From Annulohypoxylon bovei var. microspora (Eukaryota; Ascomycota; Sordariomycetes; Xylariales; Hypoxylaceae), in contig MU405297.1 of the NCBI GenBank assembly GCA_022836615.1, positions 1 through 64,000 on the forward strand: a stretch of DNA of 64,000 nucleotides, given 5' to 3'. Made by a program: the position numbers and the translations under genes. This document shows, one piece after another, positions 32,952 to 44,775 of the stretch. Numbering within the stretch: position 1 is the stretch's first letter; every line of letters begins with the position of its first letter. The notes under the pieces are model-generated. The model was given only the letters and a program-made list of their open reading frames with translations, did no database searches and had not been told where the DNA came from.

Positions 32952-34606
32952 TTAAGACTTATATCCACCAAGAGCTGGCCAAAGCTTTGACCAACACGCC
33001 CAGTAAACGCCGCCAAGGATCAACACACCCACTCCTACAACTGGGAATACGAAATAGGGGTACCCCTCGGCATTCCAGTCGCCATTTGGCGGCACGAACG
33101 GGACAACGGCGAGGAAGACATTTGCTAGTAAATACAACACGCTGATAGGTAGGTACGTATGCCACGGCGATGACCAGTTCTCGGATTTTCTGTAATGGAG
33201 ATAGATAAGACCACCAGTGACGAAGGCGCTGATCCATGCACCGGGATAGGTGTATAAGTTGACGAGGAAGTTGTACGCAGGGCCGGCGGGAGGGGCGACG
33301 AGAACGATGACCGTGACGAGCCAGTGTAGGAAGAGCTATGTCGAGTCAGTTTCTAACGTAATAAAAAATTGCTTAGGTTGAAAAACTTACCGCAGCAGCT
33401 GGCGCATTAAATGGCTTGGGAGACGCCCAGAATTTCCCATAAGGTAGAAGAGCCTCCTTTCCAAATTCCTGGTTGAGCCGGGAATGCGCGAAACTCACAG
33501 CCAAGACGTTGCCCAAGTTGCTCAACGCAACAAAAGCCGGAAGAGCTCGTGCGGCGGCGCTGTCTCCGAATACGTTACGGAAAAATAAGCCTGCAACCAG
33601 GACCTCGGACGTGGCGAGATCGTCCTTGTTCATAGCAGCGAAGTAAGCTACGTCAGCTAAAATGTACAGTATAATAACGCCTCCAATGGCAATCGGTGCG
33701 GCAATCGAAAGCGTCTTGCGCGGATTCTTCAACTCCCCGAGCACGTAATTGGCATTTTCCCAACCCTTGTAGCTGTAAATGATCTGCAACAACGCGGTCG
33801 CATATCCATACGCGCCCTGGCCACCGTAATTTTCAGTCACATCAATAGCGAAAGCGTTGTGAAAGTTGCCAGGCGGCGGTACGAGAAGTCGACCAGAGAT
33901 AGCAGCGAAGCCCGGAAAGACGATGAAGACGAGAATGACGACCTTGAATATCCCCAAGATATTCACCAATCTTAAGCCCCATTTAGGGAGAGTGGAATGA
34001 AGTACGACAGCGAAAGTGATACACGCGATCGCGATTCCACGGGCTATCCAACCATCCCCCTCTTTACTTCCAGAGGCAGCCAAGACGTACCGGCCAAAAG
34101 CCAACGAATTCCCAGATGAAAACCCCAGGAGAATCATCTGTGCTGCCAAAACACACGAAGCCAGGTAGCGAGGGTGGCGGTAGACTCGTTCGAGGTAGTT
34201 CTTCTCGCCGCCAGACAGTGGAATAGCCAAACCGAACTCGAGAAATACGCTTAGGCCACAGAATGTTAAGATGCCACCGACGATCCATAATATAATAGAT
34301 ATGCCAACTGATCCAGTCGATGCGAAGATGGCTGAAGGAGTTGAGAAAACTAAAAGTAGCTGGTAAGAACTCAATCCGCCCGGGGTTCAAGTGAGGTCAG
34401 TTCATCAACCGTAACTCACTTCCAGTTCCAATCATTTTATTCAAAATGAGAAACACTGCCCCAGTGACACCAATCTTTCTCGATTCAGAGTATGCAAACC
34501 GCTGGACTCCGTCGTTTGTCGAGGAGGCATACTCTTCATCGGCGGGAATAGTTAATTCCCGTGTATCATCACGGTCCGAATCTTTCGCCATCTCTGTCGT
34601 TGCCAT
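32952..34606 (-). CDS. amino acid permease, high-affinity methionine permease (MUP1/LAT) type
   Basis: Exons 34606-34420, 34349-33391 and 33335-32952 join in frame to 509 residues. An upstream in-frame Met at 34663 would add 19 residues, but MATTEMAKDSD looks more like the usual cytoplasmic start. APC-superfamily landmarks: KIGVTGAVFLILNKMIGTG|IFSTPSAIF spanning intron 1 (the TM1 GTG-IFSTP break), GGLSVFLEFGLAIP-like TM3 (seen as CGLSVFLEFGLAIPLSGGEK), SYKGWENANYVLGELKNPRKT in TM6, and 11-12 hydrophobic segments in all. It probably imports methionine or a related neutral amino acid at the plasma membrane. The C-terminus stops early (GGYKS). In the shifted frame the sequence continues as a plausible charged tail to 32879, suggesting a recent 1-nt insertion near 32956. 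The transport core is intact. Confidence 0.9.
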
Positions 34607-34663
34607 TTTATCTTTAATGATTAGGAAAATGGCCTTGAAAGAGCGAAGTGAAGGAAATTGCAC

Positions 34664-35657
34664 GCGAGCTGTGATATCCTATTTCATTTGGCAACGGCCG
34701 AATGTTACCCATGTTATTGGCCACAGCATAAGCAAGTGGCACAGATTCAATACCAGGTTCCAGAGCCTCTTGGAACTGGTAGGATTTCGAATCAGGAGAT
34801 GGTTATTATTACGTATATGTAATCTACAGGCAGCTGAGTTTTCGTGAGGTTCTTGCAGATGCTTGGCGGTCGCACGCCATCGCACGCAAAGGAAACCTTG
34901 TGATCTTTGACCAACCCCTTTGCGGCTCCTGGGACCTTATTAGGTTATGGCCTCGGCCATTTGCGATGTAACATTGCCAGAGTCTGACTTTAAACCATAG
35001 TAAACCGAGATTTCGAAAACAAACAAAAAATCACACAATTATTCAAGAAGGAAGGTCGTTTATATTCCAAGAAAACGCCATAATGTTATTAGGTATGCCC
35101 ATCTTATTCTTTTACTCTAGGTTCGCGATTGAAAAAAAAGCAGCTCTGTATCATTTTCTTCTTCTTTTCTTCTAAGTCTAGCTACGACAGACCACGCTCA
35201 ACCTTTTCCTATGCTTGCTTGACATCAACCTTAGCCCATGATTCCGTTCTTTTTTTAAAATCCTATTCAAACTCCGTCCTATTGGTCAGATGGATTAGAA
35301 AATCTTGCATATTTTCAAGGAATCGTGAAGTTGTTAACCTGGTTTGTCGCCAGTCCCGATGTTCCATGCGATTCCGATCAGGAATGAAGCCAAAACGACC
35401 CAAGTCATGATCAGCCCGCAACAGTAGCGACATAGAAACAAGGAAGGAAATTACTGGATGGCATCAAACTATGAGGGAACATCAAACTACGAGGGAAACA
35501 TGATCTTTTCGAGTGAATGTTTACCTATTTAAATGTTTTTATTCGCTTTATACACTTCCGCATATGCAGACAGGTTAGGAGAGCTCTATCTGTGTTCATT
35601 TCTACATCATTGATGATCGCAGACATATGGATTCACTATGTCTAGTACGAAACGTTC
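34664..35657. other. intergenic region
   Basis: No supported gene. It holds the permease promoter, and pyrimidine-rich tracts near 35150-35175 that probably lie downstream of nothing transcribed on the plus strand. Confidence 0.5.
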
Positions 35658-36662
35658 CTATTTCCTTTTTCTTCTCCTTTTCTTTGATGTCGTACTGGCC
35701 GGTTCATCGGACTCGATCGACTCAACTATTAGACTTCGCTTCCTTGATCCAACAGCTTTAGCCGAACTTGACTCTTCTACTGATTCCCCCTTCTCCGCGT
35801 GACTAGCGAAACTTTGAAGGTTATCCATTAATAGCAAGATGATCGTCTCGTGTCCGGCAGATACATCAACAGCGAATTTGATACCCCCAAATTCCCCTAT
35901 TTGCCCATTGCCTACGACACTTGGTTGGATAAAGTGCATTGGCGCCGGTGGTGCTAACCTCCTCGGCATAGAACCTTTAAAGTCGACAACTTCCGGCTCG
36001 AATTTACAGTACCGACACTCGAAGCGCAACTCGTTGCTGAACTGAAAACCAGGCCGTGACTCATCGCCATTTTCTCGTTGGTTTCTAACCATCCGCTCGA
36101 TCTCAGCCTCTATCTTAGTCTTATATATCGGCCAAGGAAGGTGAAGCTGAAGCTGTTGTCGCCTTGTCTCAAGCGTGGTAGATAAATTGACGGCTTTATC
36201 CCCTGGTGCTGGGCTGGAATTTCGGCTGCCTATTGGTACTCCTAACTGATCTTTCCAATTCTTTTCCCGAGCTCGTCTTGCCGGTTGAACTCGCGTTGGT
36301 GCGGCGGGCCATTTGCCAGACTTACTGGTTTTCGGCGTGTGTGTTACGATCTTGCGCTTGGAACTTTCGCTTTCTCGTAAATGGTATAGGGCACATTCTT
36401 TTAGGAAATGGAGTCTGCAGTAGGGTTGATGTAGTGGTGGAGGCCAAAGCCATGACGGATCTCGATTCCAGTCACCAGTGACTGAATCTATACTTGGGTT
36501 ACTGCCTGGTTCGATTGCTATCGCTATTCGACTGAAGGTCTCCGTAGTATCCTTAATACTAGCCCGTGTCATAGGCATGATTTCATCATCATACTCTTCG
36601 TAAAAAAAAATCAAATATCTCTTCAATAAATATAAATGAATATGAAGTCGGTCCCGTTCCAA
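35658..36662 (-). CDS. unknown basic protein
   Basis: Single ORF of 334 residues if the first Met is used. A more natural start may be Met29 (codon at 36578, MPMTRASIKDTTETFSRI), because the first 28 residues are unusually Tyr/Leu-rich for this protein. There is no recognised domain. Visible features: a Trp/Pro/His segment (PSWLWPPPLHQPYCRLHFLKECALYHL), a CRYCKF pair, a stretch with VEVSAGHETIILLLMDNL-like hydrophobic character near residues 260-280, and a strongly basic C-terminus (SKKRRRKRK) that looks like a nuclear localisation signal. It may be nuclear. It is probably a real gene given its length and consistent reading. An upstream exon cannot be excluded. Confidence 0.6.
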   Translation of the reverse strand: MERDRLHIHLYLLKRYLIFFYEEYDDEIMPMTRASIKDTTETFSRIAIAIEPGSNPSIDSVTGDWNRDPSWLWPPPLHQPYCRLHFLKECALYHLRESESSKRKIVTHTPKTSKSGKWPAAPTRVQPARRAREKNWKDQLGVPIGSRNSSPAPGDKAVNLSTTLETRRQQLQLHLPWPIYKTKIEAEIERMVRNQRENGDESRPGFQFSNELRFECRYCKFEPEVVDFKGSMPRRLAPPAPMHFIQPSVVGNGQIGEFGGIKFAVDVSAGHETIILLLMDNLQSFASHAEKGESVEESSSAKAVGSRKRSLIVESIESDEPASTTSKKRRRKRK

Positions 36663-37085
36663 GTTAGCTCAAGATTTGACTGAGATACAATTTTCAGCTA
36701 TGAAGTATTGAAAGTCTGTTTTCCATAGAAATATAATGTGGGTAGACAATTAGCTTTCTTTGTGACTCTTTGCTTGTATGAGACAATCAGGACTGCTACA
36801 AGTTGATTCACGGGTGACAATGAACAATGCTCCCGGAAACAATCTAGAAAGCTCTAGTTTCAATGCGCAACAAAGAGCGACGCGCCATACTGTAAAAGTC
36901 TTATGCAACTCGAGTAGGTATACGATGGTTTGCCAGGTGTTTGCCCTTTACTACCTGCTTACCTATCGTAGTAGCACGTAATAATTAGTATGACATTTAC
37001 ATATTAACTTAGCACGTTACATTCGTGGACAACTCGTCTCATCTGATAATATCTAACCCCCATTTCATTCTAAATCGAGCAGAGC
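36663..37085. other. intergenic region
   Basis: About 420 bases; nothing coding seen. Confidence 0.5.
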
Positions 37086-38638
37086 CTAGAAATTTGGTTT
37101 TCCGCTAGCATCCGTGACTGAAATGCCGCCAGGAAGCTCCGTAAGCCCTATGATCTCCTATTAGCTGCGGAACCTAATGTCATGCCTATTATAACACTTA
37201 CAGCTATCGACGTCTTCATCTATGTCCCTCTTCTTGGTGCATTTGTTGCCTTCTTTAATTTCTTGATACTCAAGCTCGGGGCACTTAAATCCATTACAGT
37301 CTGTGTCCATAGCAATCTGCAATGCATTTCCTTTCCAGCCAAACATATAGTCTCCGTGGTTACCGAAGCCTGTAGCGTCACCGTAGCTCCAGACAAAAGG
37401 TTGCAAACCGTCCTCGGGCCACTCTGATTTGTCATTAAACGGCGTCGTATCCCACACTATCTCATAGAAAAGTTGCGGAATTTTTTCACTGGTGTGTTAA
37501 GATAATATTAAGTCAGTGGGTAATTTAACTTAAAAAATACTAAGCGCTGCGTTTTTAAATCGAGCGGTAGACATGATAGCGATTTACTCACTTTCATAAT
37601 ATTAGCTATTATACCGAAGATATTTGAAGATCAATACGAGATACTTTCATACATACCGGATGACTCGCCGGACAAGGCCCGCCGTCCTCGAACGTACCAC
37701 TCTCGGGATACGAGACATGGCTCGCGTGATCGGGAGAATCTAAGTTAACTCCGTCCCAGCAACTAGACAGCTCAGCAAGTGATTCATGGACCAAAAATAG
37801 TTGTGTTTTATCACTTACGTTGGGAACCGGAGGTTAGCCATTATTCCAGCCGGGCAGGGTTCTTTCGGCATGTCTAAAGTCTCGTTTGCCCTTGTCATGG
37901 GGTCTTGAAGGCAAGTACTGCAAGAGTATATGTGAGTAATAGGGTTAAGACTTGAACCCATGTAGATCAATGATTTAAACCCGAAGTTACCTATGGGAAT
38001 GGAGTGAAGGCAGGTAAGCAAATAACTTACTATGTAAGCTGTCGGTATCTTTCTGCCTCTTCTCTAGTACGTATCGTGGGGTCTCCAGTAATCATTCGGA
38101 AGCCCTTTCGCAGATATGAGCTTGCACACTCTCCACCACTTTAAGGAAGTTGGATTTAACTCACCGGCTTGAACGCAGTGACGGTCGTGTGGTTGTAGCT
38201 CGGTATATAGTAAATTGTCATACCACCAGTCGATTCCTCGAAGTATACATTGCCTTTTTGCTGAACGCGTTTATACGTCCCATTACGCGCACGAAAGAAC
38301 ATTACCGCCGTCCAATAGTTTGAGAAGTCCTCTGGGAAGGTACAAGTAGTGCAAGTAGCCGAGCCGGGAATGTCAAGGCTCTTGGGATCCATCGACGCGT
38401 TGAAGGAATTCTATAATTCTCGTTTGGTTAGTCGTTAATTTCCTACCACTTTCAATTGGACATAGGAACGTACTCCCCCGATGATCTGGTGGAGGTGAGG
38501 CGATCCAACAACCCCTGGATTGACCAAGGGGTCAAGGCGTTCAACGACGAGTTGCGAGCACGAGAATCGGAGCAGAGCAGAGGCTTTCGAGAAAAGAAAG
38601 CCAGTGACTGCTAACAAAGAGATTAAATTTGATCGCAT
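37086..38638 (-). CDS. DUF1996-type secreted protein
   Basis: Signal peptide (MRSNLISLLAVTGFLFSKASA), then the family hallmark ERLDPLVNPGVVGSPHLHQI, with the next exon giving NSFNASM. Other family segments: CTTCTFPEDFSNYWTAVMFF, YTCLQDP, CPAGIMANLRFP, CWDGVNLDSPDHASHVSYPE, and the C-terminal WDTTPFND...GDYMFGWKGNALQIAMD. Seven exons are implied: 38638 to about 38474, about 38402-38166, then short exons near 38.1, 37.9, 37.76, 37.48 and 37.1 kb, with stop TAG at 37086. All junctions keep frame except one: the exon ending GGPCPASHP and the exon beginning EKIPQLFYE are one base out of register with the only canonical splice sites. The function of DUF1996 proteins is unknown; they are extracellular and often Cys-paired. 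The gene may be intact with an unusual splice, or damaged. Confidence 0.8.
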
Positions 38639-39305
38639 CTTGATATATTGATGGCTAGCCGACTATTCATCCAATGCAAAGGCGATGCTAACTGTTAAGA
38701 TTGGAATGTAACTTGCTGCTTGTTGCTGGTGGGTACTTTGGAGAACCTGTAGCTCGGCGATGGCCTTTCGATGATACATATGGGAAAATCAGTGTATTTT
38801 GAGCATGATCTCAGTACTTCCACCGGTTTTAAGTGCCGTTGTAAAGGGCACCGCTTAATATATCTTCACTCTAGCTATATTGCCGGTCGGGGGAGTAGTG
38901 CCAGACGCACCAATCACCTCCACGTAATTCTGTGCAGTACCCCATATAGGAAATTATACTTTAAATGATAGGTAGCTGCCAGATATTTCCTACTTACTAG
39001 GTAGACTGAGGGTGTCGAACACGAAAAGCGTAGTCGATACCGTAGGCATATATTCATATTCGTTGACCAGTTAACAAGAAGTTGCCCCATTACGCTAGAA
39101 TTCCCCTCTAATCAAAGTCTACCATTTACGAAGAGTTATATATAGCGTTATGTAGTTAGCTACCTATGTTACCATTGTTGCTCTTACTCAAAGTTTCGTT
39201 ACTTACTCCAAGGCTTTACCCCTGGCGCTTACTGATGAAGCAATATCTCGAAATCTGCTTTCCAATTTCAATCTAAAATCGTGTATTGAATCACTTCCCA
39301 GATTG
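38639..39305. other. intergenic region
   Basis: No supported gene. It contains the promoter of the DUF1996 gene and the 3' end of the HET gene to the right. Confidence 0.5.
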
Positions 39306-41301
39306 CTATACCAATTGGATAGTCTTAGGGCCAATCCCATCCGGCCTAGGACAATCCCTCTCCATCACACCTAACCGTCGATAAGTGGACGCTGTTCCCT
39401 CCACGCGACGAAGAACAAGTCCTGGGCCCCTTTTGCCACAAAGAATATAAACGTCCACAGGACTATCGGGGCCGCAAGAAAGTTCTGATGTTACGTCTAT
39501 GAGCCAATTGTGTTCCTGCGTCTCTCGTATTTCGGGGATTTGAATCCGCCGTTGGTTGTAGCCTTCATTCTTCTCCCCGCCCCAAGCACGGGCTTGGGTT
39601 AATAAGCCGCGAATATTAATGGTCTTGGCGCAAATTTCTGCTAGCGGATTCGATATCACCGGTTCGTACGAGATATCAAGGACCTCAATACCCTCAAACA
39701 CCTCTACGCTAGGGGCGTACCGGAAGGAGCCAGACACGGATGCCCATGACCACGAAGGCATCGCTTGATCTGTGCTACGTTTCGTAACGATGCCATAATT
39801 GTCTCTAAATGCACTATTAAGAGACCAGAAAAGGTCCGGAACGAGTGTTGGCTCCCAAAGGCCATTCACGTATCGGCCGAGTCCCTTTTTAAAGAAAAGT
39901 TGCGCGATTCCAGCCAAGGCAGGTAGCCTGTCCCCGTCGTAGGTTAACCCCTTCTGTAGATATGCTTCGATGATATCTCTCCACAGTCGACCCAGTTTGT
40001 CCAGAGACGAAGTACCACGAAGTTGTTTGTCGAACCTAGCCTTAAGATCACTCGAAGCGACAATCTCACGCATGTCCTCGCTATACTCGCCGCAATTGCA
40101 AGATCTTTGGGAGAGACATAGCCAGAGTATCTCCCATTGAGTGAATGACAAGACGCGAGGTGCCAGAAGATACTCTACATCCGACGTGTTATTTGGGATT
40201 GTGTGATTTAGAGAGTGATTTAAATCAACCAACCTTGAAAACACCATGACCTTTCAAGCAAGGGGGCTTGCACTGACGATTCTAGGCCGTACGGGCTACT
40301 TGCAAAATAAGGAGCATGCTCTAAAGCAGGGCGTACTTCCACTATTATAGTCTCTCCATTTTCGGCAACACGCTCGACTGTATGTTTGGCGTCTAGTGGA
40401 TCATGCTGATGGAATAATCCACCATTGCTATTAAGAGATGCAGTAGCCGAGATCGTGACGTAGGCGTTGCCGTATACATCCTGCATGCGCGATGCTTCGT
40501 TCCTCCAATCTTCAGCACTATCTTGGATGATACACATAGAATCGATCCAGAGGTAACGGCACTCGAGCTGGCGCGTAATGAATATTGCGTCCTGGAATGT
40601 TTTAGGGAATGACTCGGTCCAGATCCCCTTTTCGAAGTTCTCAAGGGTCTCCGTCGTGGTCATGATAGGAACAACACCTCCCCAACAGTGGCTTAGTGCT
40701 ATATAGGGACCTCTGTCACTTTCATCTGGTTCATGAAGAAAGATTTTATACGTATCGCGTGAAACATCCAGTACTCTGGTTGGAAGATAGTTGTTGTTTA
40801 GATGACTCTTGCAGAAATCATGCTTGTTATCGCAAGAATTAACCCAACCTTTCATTTGCGATAGGTACTTCGTACTTCCAGTGTCTGGCTCAAGATCGTT
40901 GGTAGGCATGAAAATACCAGAGAGTGGATACCGTGCTAGTATGAGGTATCAGTACGTAAAACCTCCTACGAACTACCTAGTAGGTATAAGTATGCCTGAA
41001 CGAGTTAAGGGTATGTCTTACAATCTTTGGTATAGAAGTGGAGTCCTATCCATTCTTTCTCGTCCGGAGACTCTTTATATTTATATAAAAGGCGGAATGA
41101 GTCCTCTGCTTGACGGAGTGCCATCCACTGAATTGTTGCCGGACCGTCCAGGCAAAAGGCAACCAGGCCTTCCCAGAGAATCGAACAAAGCTGACAGATA
41201 GGCGCCGAGTTTTCTAAATCGCAACCCATGCCGCCAGTGATGAAACCACCAGAGAAGCCTGGTAGAGGCTCCAGGTTGCGGCAAGTAGAACATGAGTCCA
41301 T
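39306..41301 (-). CDS. HET-domain protein, second copy (larger subtype)
   Basis: Exons 41301-41022, 40935-40234 and 40174-39306 join in frame to 616 residues. The N-terminal leader carries paired Cys motifs (CSTCRNLE, then CQLCSILWE), usual before the HET domain in this subtype. The HET blocks are YIALSHCWGG, FPKTFQDAIFITRQLECRYLWIDSMCIIQDSAEDW, and LERSWCFQE|YLLAPRVLSFT, the last one spanning intron 2. The C-terminal region has PSWSWASVSG and a late beta-rich part, as in many HET proteins of this class. It may act in non-self recognition or cell death, but it is not assigned to any known het locus. All three blocks are intact, so the domain looks functional. It differs clearly in sequence from the HET protein at 6.3-8.0 kb, so the two are not a recent duplication. 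Confidence 0.92.
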
Positions 41302-42841
41302 TTCGATATACCTAGTTTAGTTGATTTTCTATAATATCGCTGTCGCATAAGCTGAGAAATGATGTCCGCCCTCTTTCTGACATTTTCTTTGCCTGATATT
41401 CTAGGCATGTCAACTGCAGGGGTCCTTAGAATCCTATATCATGCAGGATACATATTTTCTAGGGGATGAAACAGCTGTTAATAGGTTGGAAAGAAGTAGG
41501 TCGTATCGTACAGGGCAGTTGGGTATTTTGATACCCAATCTCGAACTGATCTATCACTTTACAATGTCATCCATAATTGCTTTTCCCACATTCACGACTA
41601 TGATTTAACCCCTTTTTGAAGATGCTGTCCAAATTGGTAGGAACTGTGGGTCTATCGATTGTCCTATTGGGCAGAAGAGAGAAGTTGTTTCTAAAATAAT
41701 CAATCATTGATAGACCCTTAACGTCGTTTCATGGGCTCGAATGATTCATAGGGTTTTTTTCATCGGGGGTATGAAGTAATTAGGGATAGATCTGAAAATT
41801 CGTCTTTTCGATTTTGAGAATTTTCACATAGATAGCTCCTTTTCAATGTTGGTATAGGTTCTTCGATCAAGCCATGTTAAATCACCATGTGTTCCTCCTT
41901 TTTTCTGGTAAATATACCTTTCTGGTCCAAAACGGCCCAAATCTACCTCGTCAACCCCTTTAGAGAATTTGTATCCGTTTAGGTTAGGGTAATGAAATAA
42001 AGGAATTCTATCAGGGAATATAGAAGGGCTTTGGACTTAGGTAGAAAATTAGGTGCTCTTATGTCAAGTGTAAAGGGCAACATTTTGTCCTCGCGGAATT
42101 TGACTGCCATTACATATTCGGCGGAAAGAGGCTCATAATAGAGCATAAGGACTAAAATAATGAAAGTGCACAAGAGTACCTAGAAACGCCCTTGGTTTTA
42201 CCGGGTTGCAATGCCCTCAGGTGGTCCAAGTATCTCGTCGCCTAGGATACCACGCGGCAGATAAAATGCGTCACGCGTCTATAGCAACGAGATGGCGACT
42301 CACCCACTTCAGCATTGACCTTATAAGTCAAAAAAAGAAAGGAGTTGACATATCCCGACGGTTGAAGTGAGTACTGAATGGTCTAGTTAGTGGTTGTGAG
42401 GGGGCAACGCAAATCTAGAGGGCTTCCATTCGAGTCTGTTAAAAGACGAGGATTTAATCGCCTCCTCACTAGCCGCAGATACGAAACGATCACTCGCTAT
42501 AATGAAGTCCCCCTTCTAGCTAGGATCGAAGAGAAGCAAATTAAGTACCCGAAGATCGTGAGTAGGGGGCGCAGTAGCAGATTCCGGGACGCAAACATAG
42601 GATCGGCTGGGCCTGAGGAGTGTTTTTTTTTTTTCAACTCCTTTTCGTTCACTTTTTCTTTTTCCTTTCCTTTTCTTTTCTTTTCGTTCTTCACTTAAAA
42701 CCCCGCCTATTTACTCGGGCGAAGAAGATATTCACAATTATCGGTAGCACTAGGAATACTTCAATATTCAGGGGGCATTCATTACGCAATGATATCCTCA
42801 AAGTTTGAAAAATTTCCGAACTAAATTTTCCACACGCGAAC
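41302..42841. other. intergenic region
   Basis: About 1.5 kb without a supported gene. A T/C-rich tract lies at 42622-42695. Nothing else is notable. Confidence 0.5.
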
Positions 42842-44122
42842 CTACACGCTCGCCCCCGTTAGCTGCACTTGGTAATCTAGACCTTTGCTTACATCGCTGG
42901 TAAGCGAGAAAGGGTCGTAAAGATACAGCGAGTTCGGTGTGTTAACAACCACCAGGGTGGCCTGCTCTCCGCTAGCCAAAGAGGCTTCCGCCTTGTTATC
43001 TGCCACCTCGACGTACCGGACAGCCCCGTTTGAAGCCTTGATTGCCAGAGAGGCCGTGTATGAAGCCGTGGTAGTTATGACAACGCTAATTGATGTACCA
43101 GTCACCTTGAGAGGGATAATGTTGGCGCCCATGTAGCGTGGCTGCCGGGCGGCTTTAACTCGATATTTCCCCCCACCTAGTGAATCCAAGTTGGCGTAGT
43201 TAAACTGACTCTTTTGACTCTCATAAAGAGCCCTTGCCTTTTCGTGTCCGATATCGACATATGCCATCCGAGCCCAGTAGCGGCCGACGATGGTTTGAAT
43301 CTTGGTAGGGGCAGCAAGCTGGTCTAGAATGTGCAGAGGCGTCTCGTTGCTGTCTCGCTTATACTTTCTCCACACGTTCGGAAAGTTCGCCATGCCCAAG
43401 CCAGAGTAGTTGTCTGGGTTGTTCGTGATATAAGTCAAGAACGGCCACGCTTCATAATAGTTCCCGGTGCCACTTGATCCATCCACGATAACTTGATAAG
43501 AGTCGCCGATGACTTTCTTCAGATTCATTAGAGTATCACCACTAGGTTGATTGTAACGTGTCCTAGAATCCGCACAGGTCGAAGACGTGATGAACGTGTC
43601 AGCAACAAAATTAGCTATCGTTTCCCACCAAGCTCCGGTACGTCCCTGGTTGATCCAGTACCTCTCGGCATAAGTCAAAGCATGTCCGAATTCATGAACT
43701 GTTATCGAAGGAGTGTTCATCCATTGCGTGACGACGTTCAAGAAACTTAGGCCTGTAGCACCATCCGTCCCAGTGTTTGCGGCAGTGTTGGCTCCCAGGT
43801 TAGCCACGTCATAAACGTTCATCTTATACCACGGCCCATCATCGCTCTCCTGATTAAATGACAGGCCGGTCGAACGCCACCCCTGGCCAACCACGAAGCA
43901 GTCATAGGCGGATTCCAGGGTCTGAAGTATAGTGTTCGCAACGGTGTCGCTTGCTGCATCGTAGACGCGGAAATGCGGTGAGTCTTTGTATATATTCCCA
44001 CCAGGGCCAACCTTGGAGTTAGGTGTGAATTCAGCCGGAGGTGCAGCAAATGCCCGTGTTGGAGCAGCAATAGCCCTAAGAGCCCACCATAGCGGGATGA
44101 TCGTCAAGCTGAGTGTTTTCAT
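42842..44122 (-). CDS. secreted HExxH protein, putative metallopeptidase (DUF6055-like)
   Basis: Single exon. I start at MKTLSLTIIPLWWALRAIAA, a good signal peptide; a Met six codons earlier (44140) would put charged residues before it. Numbered from that earlier Met, HEFGH is at 149-153 and a Glu in AWWETIANFVAD at 173, so the pattern is HExxH, 19 residues, Glu, the zinc-ligand spacing of gluzincin peptidases. Before it lies GWRSTGLSFN and YKMNVYDV. After it come CADSRTRYNQPSGDTLM and a helical LHILDQLAAPTKIQTIVGRYWARMAYVDI segment, then a beta-rich C-terminal domain (KVTGTSISVVITTTASYTASL). The resemblance to the DUF6055 family is from memory. Protease activity is inferred from the motif, not shown. 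No GPI signal is seen, so it is likely a free extracellular protein. Confidence 0.82.
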   Translation of the reverse strand: MKTLSLTIIPLWWALRAIAAPTRAFAAPPAEFTPNSKVGPGGNIYKDSPHFRVYDAASDTVANTILQTLESAYDCFVVGQGWRSTGLSFNQESDDGPWYKMNVYDVANLGANTAANTGTDGATGLSFLNVVTQWMNTPSITVHEFGHALTYAERYWINQGRTGAWWETIANFVADTFITSSTCADSRTRYNQPSGDTLMNLKKVIGDSYQVIVDGSSGTGNYYEAWPFLTYITNNPDNYSGLGMANFPNVWRKYKRDSNETPLHILDQLAAPTKIQTIVGRYWARMAYVDIGHEKARALYESQKSQFNYANLDSLGGGKYRVKAARQPRYMGANIIPLKVTGTSISVVITTTASYTASLAIKASNGAVRYVEVADNKAEASLASGEQATLVVVNTPNSLYLYDPFSLTSDVSKGLDYQVQLTGASV

Positions 44123-44775
44123 TGCTCTAGATAACTCCAATTATATTGGATATGATTCACATACAAGTCTTTAAAACCCATTGGGAAGACTTGGAGCGAT
44201 GATCAACACTTTTATGGCAAAAAGTCTCAACCTTCTGTGAGTTCTAGCCACGGAGATGAGGCTTGGCCTATCCCAGATAGGATTTTCTTCAACGGCATTA
44301 ACCAACAGGCTAAAATGAATTACTACCAAAGAAGACATGTCACTCAATAAATTCGCACATACTCATGGATCAGAGATGTTCTAGACGTTAACATTACGTC
44401 TTCATATTTATATATACTTTACATTCCCTAAATCTTGGATATGTTAATGACTATGTCCTCAGGGGTAACGAAGCGGGCTTTTTATCACTAACAGCTAGGT
44501 ATACAACAAAAACTACTTCAAATCACAAACAGAGGGGGTGAAACAATGCCAATATGCTAATATTAAGCTATTTTAAATAAGTAACCTCACGTTCTTGGTT
44601 CATATGATTTCTATAAAAAAAAAACATTGATAGTTTGAGGGGAGGAGGTGCATGACTCTCCGGCAGACATAATAAGAAACAGGTAATTGTCATGATACCA
44701 AACAAAACTTTAGCTTCCATTTGCTGGAGATAATTAATCTACCAAAATCTGCGAATTATTGTTATTGCTTGTTCC
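44123..44775. other. intergenic region
   Basis: Promoter of the HExxH gene and 3' end of the chromodomain gene. There is a poly-A run near 44616-44625 and no gene. Confidence 0.5.
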
